DNA of 22,361 bases. It comes from DASVSE01 sp036399715. GTDB lineage: Bacteria > Bacteroidota > Rhodothermia > Rhodothermales > Rubricoccaceae. Shown here one piece after another: positions 1 through 10,306 of this stretch (its first letter is position 1; each line of letters opens with the position of its first letter). A model generated the notes under the pieces. It did no database searches. It saw only the letters and a list, made by a program, of their open reading frames with translations, and was not told the DNA's origin. The stretch spans positions 1-22,361 of the forward strand of contig DASWMO010000191.1 in the NCBI GenBank assembly GCA_036399715.1. The letters run 5' to 3'. Both the position numbers and the translations under genes were made by a program.

Positions 1-72
1 AATGGATTCGGCGGCTTCCTTCCTTTCGGCACGCATCCCTCTCGCCCGACGCGTGGGGCCCTCTCAGGTGGG

Positions 73-3000
73 CTACCGGAGCACCATCACACGCTGCGTC
101 GCTGCGAAGTCACCGGACCAGAGGCGAACGACGTAGGTCCCGCTCGCAAGTCCCGACGCGTCCCACTGGACCTCGTGGCGGCCTGCGGCGCGGTCCTCGC
201 TCACGAGCCGGGTCACGACGCGGCCGAGGAGATCGTAGACGGCCACGTCCACGCGGCCCGCCTCGGCGAGCGTGTAGCGGACCGTGGTCGACGTCCGGAA
301 GGGATTCGGGAACGCGCTGTCGAGGGCGTAGGCGAATGGCGTGTCGCTTTCGGTCGCGACCGCGCCGACGGTGAACGTGCCCTCCGCCGTCGGACCGCCA
401 TTGAACGCGCTGTCGACGGCGCGGACGGTCCACGTGTAGGTCCCGGTGGCGAGGCCGGTCAGATCCCACCCCTGAGCAGTACTGATGCTGCCCGGCTCTG
501 GCAGGCGCCTCGGAGTCGCGACGGGCGCCCCGCCGAGGCGGAGGTCGAGGTCGTACGTAAGCGCGCCGGCCGGCGTCGTGTCGTCGGTCGCGGCGGACCA
601 GGCGAGCGTGACCGTTCCGGCCGTCGCACCGGGCGTCGCAGCCAGACCGGCCGGACGCGACGGTGGCGCGTTCTGGCCCGCGGCGTCGTTGAGGTAAAGG
701 TGCGTCTGCGCCTCGATGAGCCCGTTGCCGCCGGGGACGAAGTACTGCCCCGCGATGAGGTAGTCGAGGTCTCCCTCGCCGTCGATGTCGAGCCATGTGA
801 ACGTGCCGCCGCGCGTCCCGCCGGCGGTCGGGGCGGGCAGGGTCTCGCCCGAGTCCGTGAACACGCCTCCGTCGTTGATGTAGATCACCGCGCGGCCGTC
901 CGTGTCGCCGAAGTGGCGCCCGGTGAGCAGGATGTCGACGTCGCCGTCAGAGTCGTAGTCGGCCCACGTCGCGGCCGTGAGATCGAGCCATCCCTCGTTC
1001 CACGCGTCGGCGATGATGTCCGTCGCGGTGTAGGTGCCGCCCTCGTTACGGTAGACCCGGAGGACGGTCGTGAACGTCTCGTCGGGCTCGCCGATGTTGC
1101 CGGCGATGAGGATGTCGAGGTCGCCGTCGGCGTCGACGTCGCCCCACTGCGCCTCGCCGTGCTCGACGGTCAGCCCGTCCAGGAGGTCCTCGCCCACGAA
1201 CACGCCGCCGTCGTTGCGGTAGCGCCGGATGAATCCCTCGTCACCCAACGGGGCCACGTTGACGAGCAGGAGGTCGAGGTCGCCATCGCCGTCGTCGTCG
1301 GCCCACGCGCTCTGGGCGTGGCGCGTCGGCGCGAAGGTGGAGTCGGCCTCGGTGAACGTCCACCCGCCGGACGCGTCGGGCCCGTCGTTGCGCATCAGCG
1401 CCGTCCGGTACTCGAACTCCTCGCCGTCGAAGACCGACGGGAGGAGCAGGTCGAGGTCGCCGTCGTTGTCCGTGTCGGCCCACGAGATCGAGCGCAGGTC
1501 GAAGTCGGCCTGGTCGTTGTCCTCGGCGTAGCCCGGCAGCGCAGTCGTCGTCTGGACGAGCGTTCCGGCGTCGTTGCGGTAGAGGACGGTTTCGCCGTCC
1601 GAGCCGACCGCGAGGTCGTCGTCGCCGTCGCCATCGGCGTCGCCCCACGCCATGTCCGAGGCGCCCGCGGTCAACTCGCCGAGCGGGACCTCGACGTAGG
1701 TGAACGCCCACTCGTCCTCGGCGCCCGCTCCGTCGTTGCGGAGGAGGACGAGCCGATCCTCGACGGACTGGTTGTAGACGACGTAGTACCCGAGGACGGC
1801 GAGGTCGATGTCGCCGTCGCCGTCGACATCGGCAGGCGCGGTCGTCGTCACCCAGAAGTCCTCGCCCTGGGGCGTCACGAAGTACGGGGCGTCGAACGGG
1901 GTGACCTCGGTGAAGCCACCGAAGGTGCCGCCGGGGCCCGGCGAGACGACGAGGAAGCGCCCGGTGACGTCGGTTGCGCCGTCGTCGTCGGTCACGGTCA
2001 GCCGGACGATGTAGGTGTCGGCCGCGGTGAACGTGTGGGTCGGGCTGGGGTCGGTCGAGGTCGATCCGTCGCCAAAGTCCCACTCCCACGCCGTGACCGT
2101 CCCGTCGGGGTCCGTGCTGGCGTCGGTGAAGGCGACTGTGAGCCGGTTTGTGACGGACGTGAAGGCGGCCTCGGGCGGGCGGTTCTGCGGCGGCGGCGGC
2201 GGTCCCGCAAAGTGGCGGATGCGGCCCTGGTACCCGACCGCCCACGCCTCGCCGGCGACGGTCGCGACGACGGCGTCGTACTGCTCCGAGAAGCCGCCCG
2301 CCCCGACGGGGAGGACGGCCCAGCCCTGCCCACCGTTCGCCGAGTAGTAGACCTGGCCGTCCCGGGTGCTCACCCAGATCTCGTTCGGGCCGACGAGGTA
2401 GAGGTCCGTAAAGTTGACCTCGTTGTCGGGTGTCGGGAGCAGGGTCCACGTCGCGCCACCGTCGGTGCTCCGGGCGGCGAAGCCGCGGGCGCCGACCGCG
2501 TATCCCGTGCTCGCGTCGGCGAAGTCCATGTCGAGCACGCTCAGAAAGCCGGACTCGTCGGGAAGCTCGGCCGATGTCCACGTCGCCCCGTTGTCGGTCG
2601 TCCGACGATACCCCCCGCCGACGTTGACGGCCCACGCGGACGCACCTTCGGCATCGACCGCGGTCCAGGTGCCGATCACGTTCTCGACGGGCACCCATGT
2701 CGCGCCGCCGTCCGTCGTGTGGAACAGGGCAGAGCCGGAGAATCCGGACCCGACGACGTAGCCGTTGAGCGGAGTCGTGAACCGGATGTCGACGGCGCTG
2801 AAGTCGGGCGGGCTGCCCGCCGTCGCCGTCCACGTCGCGCCTCGGTCCGAGGTCCGGTAGACCTGCCCGTCCTGGTCCACGGCGACGGCGGACTGCGGGC
2901 CGACGATGTCGACGGCTCGGAGGGCGAGGGCCGTCGGGATGGGGCGGATCACCCACGGCCCGGCGCCCGTCCGTCTAAGGAGCGTCCCGTCATCGCCTAC

Positions 3001-4140
3001 GGCGACGAGCGTCCCGTCGGCGAACCGGGCGACGTCGTGGAGCGAGGAGCCCGAGCCGCTGCTGATCTGGGTCCACGTCGCGCCGCCGTCGGTCGTCTTC
3101 GCGACAAAACCGGGCCCGTAGGCGACGTAGCCCGTGAGGGCGTCGGCGAAGGCCGGGGCCGGAGTCCCGAACTGGGTCGGACGGGGTCCCGGCGAGGTGA
3201 ACGTCTGGGCCCACGTCTGGCCGGCGTCGGCCGACCGGAACACGTCGCCCTGCCCGTCGATGGCGACGACCGTCTGGGCGCTGGTGACCGTGAAGGCCTC
3301 GACGCCGTCGGGGAAGACGTCCCCGAGGTCCGTCCACGTCTGGCCCGCGTCGGCCGAGCGGAGCAGGCGACCGTCGGCGTTGGGAGAGAAATCGGTCCGC
3401 CCCCAGGCCAGCACGACCCCGGCGGAGACGGCTTCGAGCTGGGACCGCCCCTGCGCCGGGCCGGCGTCCGTCCACGTCTGCCCGCCGTCGGCCGAGCGAA
3501 CGAACGTGTCGTCGACGATCGCGACGGCGGCCGTCGCGGAGAGGTAGACGACAGAGCGGGCATTGCCTGCCCGGACGAGCGTGAAGGTGGCCCCGCTGTC
3601 GGTCGTCCGGTAGAGGCCCTGCTGTGAGACGCCGAGGCCGGTGCTCGCGTCGCCGAAGTCGAAGTCGAAGAGGCCGTCCGGCGCGTCGTCCCACGTCAGG
3701 CCGCCGTCGCGGCTGAGGGCGGCCGCGCCGTTGGTGATCGCGACGCCGAAGGTGGCGGTGAAAAACTCCATCCGGTACGTCGAGCCGAGAAACGGCAGCG
3801 CCGTCCACGTCACCCCGCCGTCGACGGTCCGGTAGTTCTCGTTCCCGAAGGCCCACCCCCGCTGAGCGTCGAGGAAGAACATCCCGTAGAACGGGCTGAA
3901 CCCGTTCTCGGGCACGTCCCGCTGCGTCCATGTCGCACCGCCGTCTTCGGACTCGAAGAGGGCGCCGCCGCTGTCGAACGAGTCGTCCTCGGTGGCGACG
4001 AAGACGTGCTGGGCCGACGGGGCGGCCACGCCGCGGATGTCGAGATTGGTCGGGGACGGGCCCTCTGCGGTCCACTGCGCCTGCGCCGCCGGGGCGGCGA
4101 GGAGAGCGAGGACGGTGAGTACGACGTAGCCAGGGCGCAT
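73..4140 (-). CDS. Secreted YCF48/BNR-repeat, PKD, VCBS and FN3 protein with T9SS type A sorting domain
   Basis: A 1355-residue extracellular protein. A signal peptide is clear (residues 1-21, ending AQA before Gln22). Residues about 25-640 hold some 13 copies of an S/T-x-DGGATWT-like motif, the Asp-box signature of YCF48/BNR beta-propeller blades. A Pro-rich linker (about 645-652) leads to a PKD domain (about 655-745, with WDFGDG and VRLTVTDDDG). Seven DxDxDGDxD calcium-binding VCBS/FG-GAP motifs lie between about 770 and 1125, followed by an FN3-like domain (about 1160-1260). The last 85 residues are a T9SS type A sorting domain (FPNPF, VYDLLGRVV, GTYVVRL, final VMVLR). Family knowledge suggests export by T9SS to the cell surface or medium, with adhesive or structural use; the ligand is unknown. 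The ATG at 4140 directly precedes the signal peptide. It is monocistronic as far as the window shows. Confidence 0.9.
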   Translation of the reverse strand: MRPGYVVLTVLALLAAPAAQAQWTAEGPSPTNLDIRGVAAPSAQHVFVATEDDSFDSGGALFESEDGGATWTQRDVPENGFSPFYGMFFLDAQRGWAFGNENYRTVDGGVTWTALPFLGSTYRMEFFTATFGVAITNGAAALSRDGGLTWDDAPDGLFDFDFGDASTGLGVSQQGLYRTTDSGATFTLVRAGNARSVVYLSATAAVAIVDDTFVRSADGGQTWTDAGPAQGRSQLEAVSAGVVLAWGRTDFSPNADGRLLRSADAGQTWTDLGDVFPDGVEAFTVTSAQTVVAIDGQGDVFRSADAGQTWAQTFTSPGPRPTQFGTPAPAFADALTGYVAYGPGFVAKTTDGGATWTQISSGSGSSLHDVARFADGTLVAVGDDGTLLRRTGAGPWVIRPIPTALALRAVDIVGPQSAVAVDQDGQVYRTSDRGATWTATAGSPPDFSAVDIRFTTPLNGYVVGSGFSGSALFHTTDGGATWVPVENVIGTWTAVDAEGASAWAVNVGGGYRRTTDNGATWTSAELPDESGFLSVLDMDFADASTGYAVGARGFAARSTDGGATWTLLPTPDNEVNFTDLYLVGPNEIWVSTRDGQVYYSANGGQGWAVLPVGAGGFSEQYDAVVATVAGEAWAVGYQGRIRHFAGPPPPPQNRPPEAAFTSVTNRLTVAFTDASTDPDGTVTAWEWDFGDGSTSTDPSPTHTFTAADTYIVRLTVTDDDGATDVTGRFLVVSPGPGGTFGGFTEVTPFDAPYFVTPQGEDFWVTTTAPADVDGDGDIDLAVLGYYVVYNQSVEDRLVLLRNDGAGAEDEWAFTYVEVPLGELTAGASDMAWGDADGDGDDDLAVGSDGETVLYRNDAGTLVQTTTALPGYAEDNDQADFDLRSISWADTDNDGDLDLLLPSVFDGEEFEYRTALMRNDGPDASGGWTFTEADSTFAPTRHAQSAWADDDGDGDLDLLLVNVAPLGDEGFIRRYRNDGGVFVGEDLLDGLTVEHGEAQWGDVDADGDLDILIAGNIGEPDETFTTVLRVYRNEGGTYTATDIIADAWNEGWLDLTAATWADYDSDGDVDILLTGRHFGDTDGRAVIYINDGGVFTDSGETLPAPTAGGTRGGTFTWLDIDGEGDLDYLIAGQYFVPGGNGLIEAQTHLYLNDAAGQNAPPSRPAGLAATPGATAGTVTLAWSAATDDTTPAGALTYDLDLRLGGAPVATPRRLPEPGSISTAQGWDLTGLATGTYTWTVRAVDSAFNGGPTAEGTFTVGAVATESDTPFAYALDSAFPNPFRTSTTVRYTLAEAGRVDVAVYDLLGRVVTRLVSEDRAAGRHEVQWDASGLASGTYVVRLWSGDFAATQRVMVLR

Positions 4141-4343
4141 ATAGACGGGCGGAGCGGGAGAGAGGGCCTATCCAAACGGAGTGCCGGTTTCAAAGAACGC
4201 GATTTTTCAGCCGCATGGTGTGATATGAGTGGGGAGACGGCCTGAACGCCTCGCCACCTGTGCAGAGATGACGCACTCGCGGTGGCGGGTGCGCACATAC
4301 TGCACGCCGCGGGAGAAGGCTGGAGATGGCCCGGCCGCCTGGC
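4141..4343. other. Non-coding 5' region of the large secreted protein
   Basis: About 200 bases without a credible gene between the ATG of the secreted protein and the tail of the cytochrome gene. The part at 4170-4230 is clearly more AT-rich than its surroundings, with a run of five T at 4203-4207 and TTTG-type words on the minus strand. That is where a promoter for the gene at 73-4140 would be expected. I cannot assign -33/-7 boxes with confidence. There is no RNA gene or conserved riboswitch that I recognise. Confidence 0.3.
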
Positions 4344-4372
4344 GGGCGTTCGCGGTGTGAAGCTGAACGCCC
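4344..4372 (-). terminator. Possible terminator hairpin after the cytochrome gene
   Basis: A perfect 8-bp inverted repeat (GGGCGTTC and GAACGCCC) encloses a 13-nt loop. It lies 13 nt past the stop codon of the minus-strand cytochrome gene. There is no T tract after it, so it could be a factor-dependent or merely stabilising 3' hairpin. Confidence 0.4.
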
Positions 4373-4385
4373 CACGAGGCGCGCC

Positions 4386-5141
4386 TCAGTGGCCGCGTCC
4401 CCGACGCCGCCGGCCACTGCCCTCTTCTCCCCTGTCTCTCCTATCGCGACGCTCCCGGTGGTCCTCCCCCTCGTCGTCGCCGAACGTGTGGGTGAGGTAG
4501 GCGGCAATCAGGACCCGCTCCGGCTCCGTGATGGGCGTCTTTCCCGGGATCTCGTGCGCAAATTCCTGCATATCGCGCGTCGTCTCATCCCACCCGTCGT
4601 CCTCACTCAGGATCGTCGAGGCCCCGTGGCACTGGATACATCGCTCAGCGACGAGGTCGCGCCCGCGGTCGAGCTCCGGCGTGAGGTCGGCGAACGGCCG
4701 AACCACCTGCCACGCCGGGACGGCCCCGAGCGCGGCGACCGCAAGTGTGATCACCGCAAGCGCCCCACCGATCCACGGAAGCCTCGGTCCAAACCGGGCG
4801 ACTGCCGGGACATGCCGGACGACGGCGATCTTGAACGCCAGGATCAGGCCGACGAGTACCCCGAGAAGGCCATGCACGACGGCCACGGGGGATGCGACGC
4901 GGAATTCCCACGACCGCGGGACCATCTCGACGAGGAGCGCCACGTACAGGAGCACGAACCCGTAGCCGAGCCCGCGGTGGACGTTCCGCCAGAAGACGGG
5001 CGCTGTCGTGACCCCTTCGGGGCGCTGCCCGGTCGGGTCTGGCACCATGGGAAAGCGCCACAGCCACGCCATCAGGGCCGGGTTGACGATCGCGATGGCG
5101 GCCATCGCGGTTGCGAGCCAGAGCGTCGTGTGTATCGTCAT
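4386..5141 (-). CDS. Membrane-anchored c-type cytochrome with four transmembrane helices
   Basis: 251 residues from the ATG at 5141; an upstream in-frame ATG at 5228 would add 29 hydrophilic residues and is less likely. Helices lie at about 3-27, 57-75, 86-108 and 122-143. A single haem c motif, CIQCH (168-172), is followed by Met191, a possible sixth ligand. Arg-rich loops between helices 1-2 and 3-4 point to the cytoplasm, which puts both ends and the haem c domain in the periplasm. His55 and His110 then lie on the same membrane face, with His90 near the opposite face, as in cytochrome b-like bundles; b-haem binding is inference. The C-terminus (222-251) is almost entirely Asp, Glu, Arg and Gly. 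It is probably a quinol-side or periplasmic electron carrier, partner unknown. I do not recognise a named family beyond membrane cytochrome c. Confidence 0.8.
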   Translation of the reverse strand: MTIHTTLWLATAMAAIAIVNPALMAWLWRFPMVPDPTGQRPEGVTTAPVFWRNVHRGLGYGFVLLYVALLVEMVPRSWEFRVASPVAVVHGLLGVLVGLILAFKIAVVRHVPAVARFGPRLPWIGGALAVITLAVAALGAVPAWQVVRPFADLTPELDRGRDLVAERCIQCHGASTILSEDDGWDETTRDMQEFAHEIPGKTPITEPERVLIAAYLTHTFGDDEGEDHRERRDRRDRGEEGSGRRRRGRGH

Positions 5142-5244
5142 GGTAGGTCCACCAGAGGCAAAGGTCGGGCCGGTGTAGGGCCAGGGCTCGTCCGGGAAGA
5201 TCGCCGGTCGCCGGTCACACTCCCACACGTCCGGGCGCCCCCGA

Positions 5245-5267
5245 CGGCGCGGCGAAACGCGGCGCCG
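5245..5267 (-). terminator. Terminator-like hairpin behind the truncated acetyltransferase
   Basis: A 6-bp arm pair (CGGCGC / GCGCCG), one G-G mismatch and a further 3-bp stem (GCG / CGC) close on an AAA loop. It begins 5 nt past the TAA of the acetyltransferase remnant on the minus strand and about 100 nt past the stop of the histidine kinase. It probably terminated the lost gene and may now serve the kinase transcript. On the plus strand it is followed by CTTTCTT, so bidirectional action is possible. Confidence 0.45.
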
Positions 5268-5272
5268 CTTTC

Positions 5273-5368
5273 TTAGGCGCCCGGGTCGGACTCCATTCGC
5301 CAGTACACCCCGACCTGCTCGACTGCGCGGAAGCCGAGACGCTCGTAGAGGAGTATGTCACCAGCGCT
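5273..5368 (-). pseudogene. 3' remnant of a GNAT-family N-acetyltransferase
   Basis: Minus-strand reading gives 31 codons and a TAA. They contain LLYERLGFRAVEQVGVYWRM (20 residues), which strongly resembles the last helix and strand of GNAT acetyltransferases (the ALYERLGF motif followed by a VYWRM-type strand). Nothing GNAT-like is encoded upstream: the same frame runs into the 3' end of the histidine kinase gene, whose TGA overlaps it by one base. So the acetyl-CoA-binding core and N-terminus are gone, and the fragment has no start codon or function of its own. A deletion or rearrangement that joined the kinase gene to the acetyltransferase tail would explain it. Confidence 0.7.
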
Positions 5369-6945
5369 CAGGCGACGGCCGGCGCCTCGGCAGGCTCCGG
5401 AGTCGGCACCGCCGCGCGCGGAAGCGTCACGGTGAAGGTTGTCCCTATGCCTTCAGCCGTGTCCAGCGCCAGCGTGCCGCCGTGGCCGTGGACGACGATC
5501 TCGTAGGTCAGCGACAGGCCGAGGCCCGTCCCCTCGCCGGTCGGCTTGGTCGTAAAGAACGGCTCGAAGATCTTCTCCCGGACGTCGGCCGACATGCCGG
5601 TCCCGTTGTCCTCGATCGCGATCTGGACCCCCTCCGGCACCTCGCGCGTCCGGACGGCAACGCGCGGCGCAAAGCCGGACTCGCCGGTCTTTTCGCGTGT
5701 CCGCACGGCGGCGAAGGCGTTGTCGAGCAGATTCAGGAACACGCGCCCGACCTCCTCGGGCACGATCTCGACCTCGCCGATCCCGGGATCGTAGTCGCGC
5801 ACGAGGTCCACGTTGAACCCGGAGTACTCGGCCCGCATGCCGTGGTACGCCAGCCCCACGTACTCGTCGAGGAGGGTGTTGAGCTTGGCCGGGCGGCGCG
5901 GGCCGGGCGTGGCGCGGCTGTGGGCCAGCATCGAGCGGATGATGCCGTCGGCGCGGCGGCCGTGGTCGCGGATCTTGGCCGCGTTCGACCGCAGGTCCGC
6001 GAGCAGGTCGCCGGAGGCGTCGAGCGCCTCGCCGACGGGCCGCATCGGGTCCTCGCGAAGCTCGGCGTCGAGGTCCGTCAGCAGCTCTTCCGAGAGCTGC
6101 GCGAAGTTGTTGACGAAGTTGAGGGGGTTCTTGAGCTCGTGCGCCACGCCGGCAGTGAGCTGCCCGAGCGACACCATCTTCTCCTGCTGGACAAGCTGGG
6201 TCTGCGCCTTGGAGAGCCGCTCGACGGACGCCGACAGTTCCTCGGAACGCGCTTCGAGCAGTTCGCCACGGCGCTCGAGGTGGTCGCGGAAACGGGCCAG
6301 CCGGACCGTCGTGCGGTGCTGCGTGTACCGGCCGGCATAGAGCGCCGCACTCATCACCGTGCACACGAACGTGAACAGCGTCAGGAAGACGAACCGCCGG
6401 ATCTCGCCGGGCAGGTCGTACACCGACGGGCTCGCGAGGACTGGTAGCAGCGGCAGCACCGTCACGGCCGCCCCGAGAGCGGCCGTCTGAATCGGCTGGA
6501 ACGGGACAGTCCCGACGGTCAGCAGGAGCAGCAGCGACAGCCACGCAGAGACGAAGCTGCCGCCCGGCAGCAACAGGTGGTCCGAGACGAGTTCGACCGC
6601 CACGAGGGCGACGTATATCCCGACGAGCGCACGCGCCACGCGCACACTCGGGCGAAGCCGGCGGACCACAAGAAACAGGGCGGCGAAGGAGAACACGAAC
6701 AGCTTGTCCGCGAGCACCCCTGAGAGGTCCGTCGCGGCGAGGAGCATGCTGTCTCCCGTCAGCGCCGCCGCGACGATTTTGGACACGACGGCCCCGACGA
6801 GCGCCGCGACGCCGAAGATGCCCGCCACCTGCAGGCCCCGGTCCGTTTCGCGGTCGAGAACGGCCCGAAAGGCGTCGTCGCGCTCCAGCCGCCCCGGCGC
6901 GATGTAGAGGCCCCAGAGGGCGCGGAGATGTCGAACGGAGGTCAA
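5368..6945 (-). CDS. Six-helix membrane sensor histidine kinase, orphan
   Basis: 525 residues. Six hydrophobic helices (about 38-61, 78-96, 103-120, 130-148, 153-171, 184-203) form a sensor without a recognisable periplasmic domain. A coiled-coil linker (about 215-255) follows, then a HisKA dimerisation domain with the phosphoacceptor His269 in HELKNPLNFVNNF. The HATPase domain shows the N box (Asn405, Asn409), the G1 box DNGTG (446-450), the F box FEPFF (460-464) and the G2 box GTGLGLS (472-478). It should autophosphorylate and pass phosphate to a response regulator, but no receiver domain or regulator gene lies in the window. The start is a TTG at 6945 with no Shine-Dalgarno sequence, so the exact N-terminus is uncertain. 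It is divergent from hrpB across 109 bp. Its stop abuts the acetyltransferase remnant. Confidence 0.92.
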   Translation of the reverse strand: MTSVRHLRALWGLYIAPGRLERDDAFRAVLDRETDRGLQVAGIFGVAALVGAVVSKIVAAALTGDSMLLAATDLSGVLADKLFVFSFAALFLVVRRLRPSVRVARALVGIYVALVAVELVSDHLLLPGGSFVSAWLSLLLLLTVGTVPFQPIQTAALGAAVTVLPLLPVLASPSVYDLPGEIRRFVFLTLFTFVCTVMSAALYAGRYTQHRTTVRLARFRDHLERRGELLEARSEELSASVERLSKAQTQLVQQEKMVSLGQLTAGVAHELKNPLNFVNNFAQLSEELLTDLDAELREDPMRPVGEALDASGDLLADLRSNAAKIRDHGRRADGIIRSMLAHSRATPGPRRPAKLNTLLDEYVGLAYHGMRAEYSGFNVDLVRDYDPGIGEVEIVPEEVGRVFLNLLDNAFAAVRTREKTGESGFAPRVAVRTREVPEGVQIAIEDNGTGMSADVREKIFEPFFTTKPTGEGTGLGLSLTYEIVVHGHGGTLALDTAEGIGTTFTVTLPRAAVPTPEPAEAPAVA

Positions 6946-7054
6946 GGCGAGACCGGGCGGGCCGAGGTGCTGGGCTCATACGCCGGACACGTCGGCAGGT
7001 CCCGGCCGTCTCCGCCGGCGGTCGGCTGCTCGGTCCGGGCGCGATCTTGGCGCG

Positions 7055-9595
<2,541 letters not shown>

Positions 9596-9625
9596 CGCAC
9601 CTTTTTGCGCAGCAGGCCCTTCCGG

Positions 9626-10171
9626 CTACGCCACGTCCGGCTGGAGGCGGCGGCCCATCTCAATGGCGCGGTCGATCTCGCGCTCGGCGACCTCGACGCC
9701 GCCCCACCCGCCCGACTGGGTATGCTTCTCTTCGAGGTCCTTGTAGACCTGGAAAAAGTGCTCGATCTCCTTGAGGGTGTGCGGCGCGACGCCCGAGAGA
9801 TCCGTGACGTGGGCGTAGAGTGGGTCGCGGGCCGGGACGCAGAGGATCTTGTCGTCCGCCTGCCCGCCATCGATGAGATGGAACACGCCGACGGGGCGTG
9901 CCTCGATGACGCAGCCGGCGAATGTCGGCTCGCGGACGAGCACGATCGCGTCGAGCGGGTCGCCGTCGTCGTGGAGCGTCTGGGGGACGAACCCGTACTC
10001 GCCGGGATAGTGGATCGACGAGTACAGGACGCGGTCGAGGCGGAAGCAGGCGGCGACGAGGTCGTACTCGACCTTGTTGCGCGAGCGCTTCGGCGTCTCG
10101 ACGACGACGTGGATCAGGCCCGGCTTGGCGGGCGGGCGCGGCGGGAGGTCGCGCCAGAGGTTAGCAGGCAT
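9626..10171 (-). CDS. ppa: Inorganic pyrophosphatase, family I (soluble)
   Basis: 181 residues from the ATG at 10171; an in-frame ATG at 10240 would add a non-homologous Cys/Pro-rich stretch and is rejected. It hydrolyses pyrophosphate to two phosphates in the cytoplasm, pulling nucleic-acid and other biosynthetic reactions forward. Visible family I features: NKVEYD (32-37), HYPGEYGFVP (54-63), the metal-binding signature DGDPLD (69-74), and the DDK cluster with Asp101, Asp106, Asp107 and Lys108. The length matches bacterial enzymes (about 175). It stands alone: hrpB converges on it downstream, and 135 bp separates it from the PorV-like gene's stop upstream. No ribosome-binding site is visible, as for its neighbours. 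Confidence 0.95.
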   Translation of the reverse strand: MPANLWRDLPPRPPAKPGLIHVVVETPKRSRNKVEYDLVAACFRLDRVLYSSIHYPGEYGFVPQTLHDDGDPLDAIVLVREPTFAGCVIEARPVGVFHLIDGGQADDKILCVPARDPLYAHVTDLSGVAPHTLKEIEHFFQVYKDLEEKHTQSGGWGGVEVAEREIDRAIEMGRRLQPDVA

Positions 10172-10306
10172 CGCGGAGGGGGCCAGTCGCAGACAGGGCG
10201 AGGCCGCAGGCAGTCCAAGGCACTCGTGGGGGCACAGCACGCCCTACCCGGGTGCCAGGATGCCGCCGCACCTGGATTCCACAGCGTCTCGACGCACGCG
10301 GCGGGC

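Noticed and set aside
1..72. Terminator or partial gene at the left edge
   Set aside because: No convincing hairpin or coding frame can be supported in the 72 bases beyond the stop of the large secreted protein.
175..3627. A 1150-codon open frame on the plus strand, antisense to the large secreted protein
   Set aside because: Its translation is dominated by Arg, Val, Asp and Glu with no domain, signal or motif. It mirrors the codon pattern of the real gene in GC-rich DNA.
9596..9625. Possible bidirectional terminator between the convergent hrpB and ppa stops
   Set aside because: Only a 4-bp dyad (CGCA/TGCG) around a T run is present, which is too weak to annotate.
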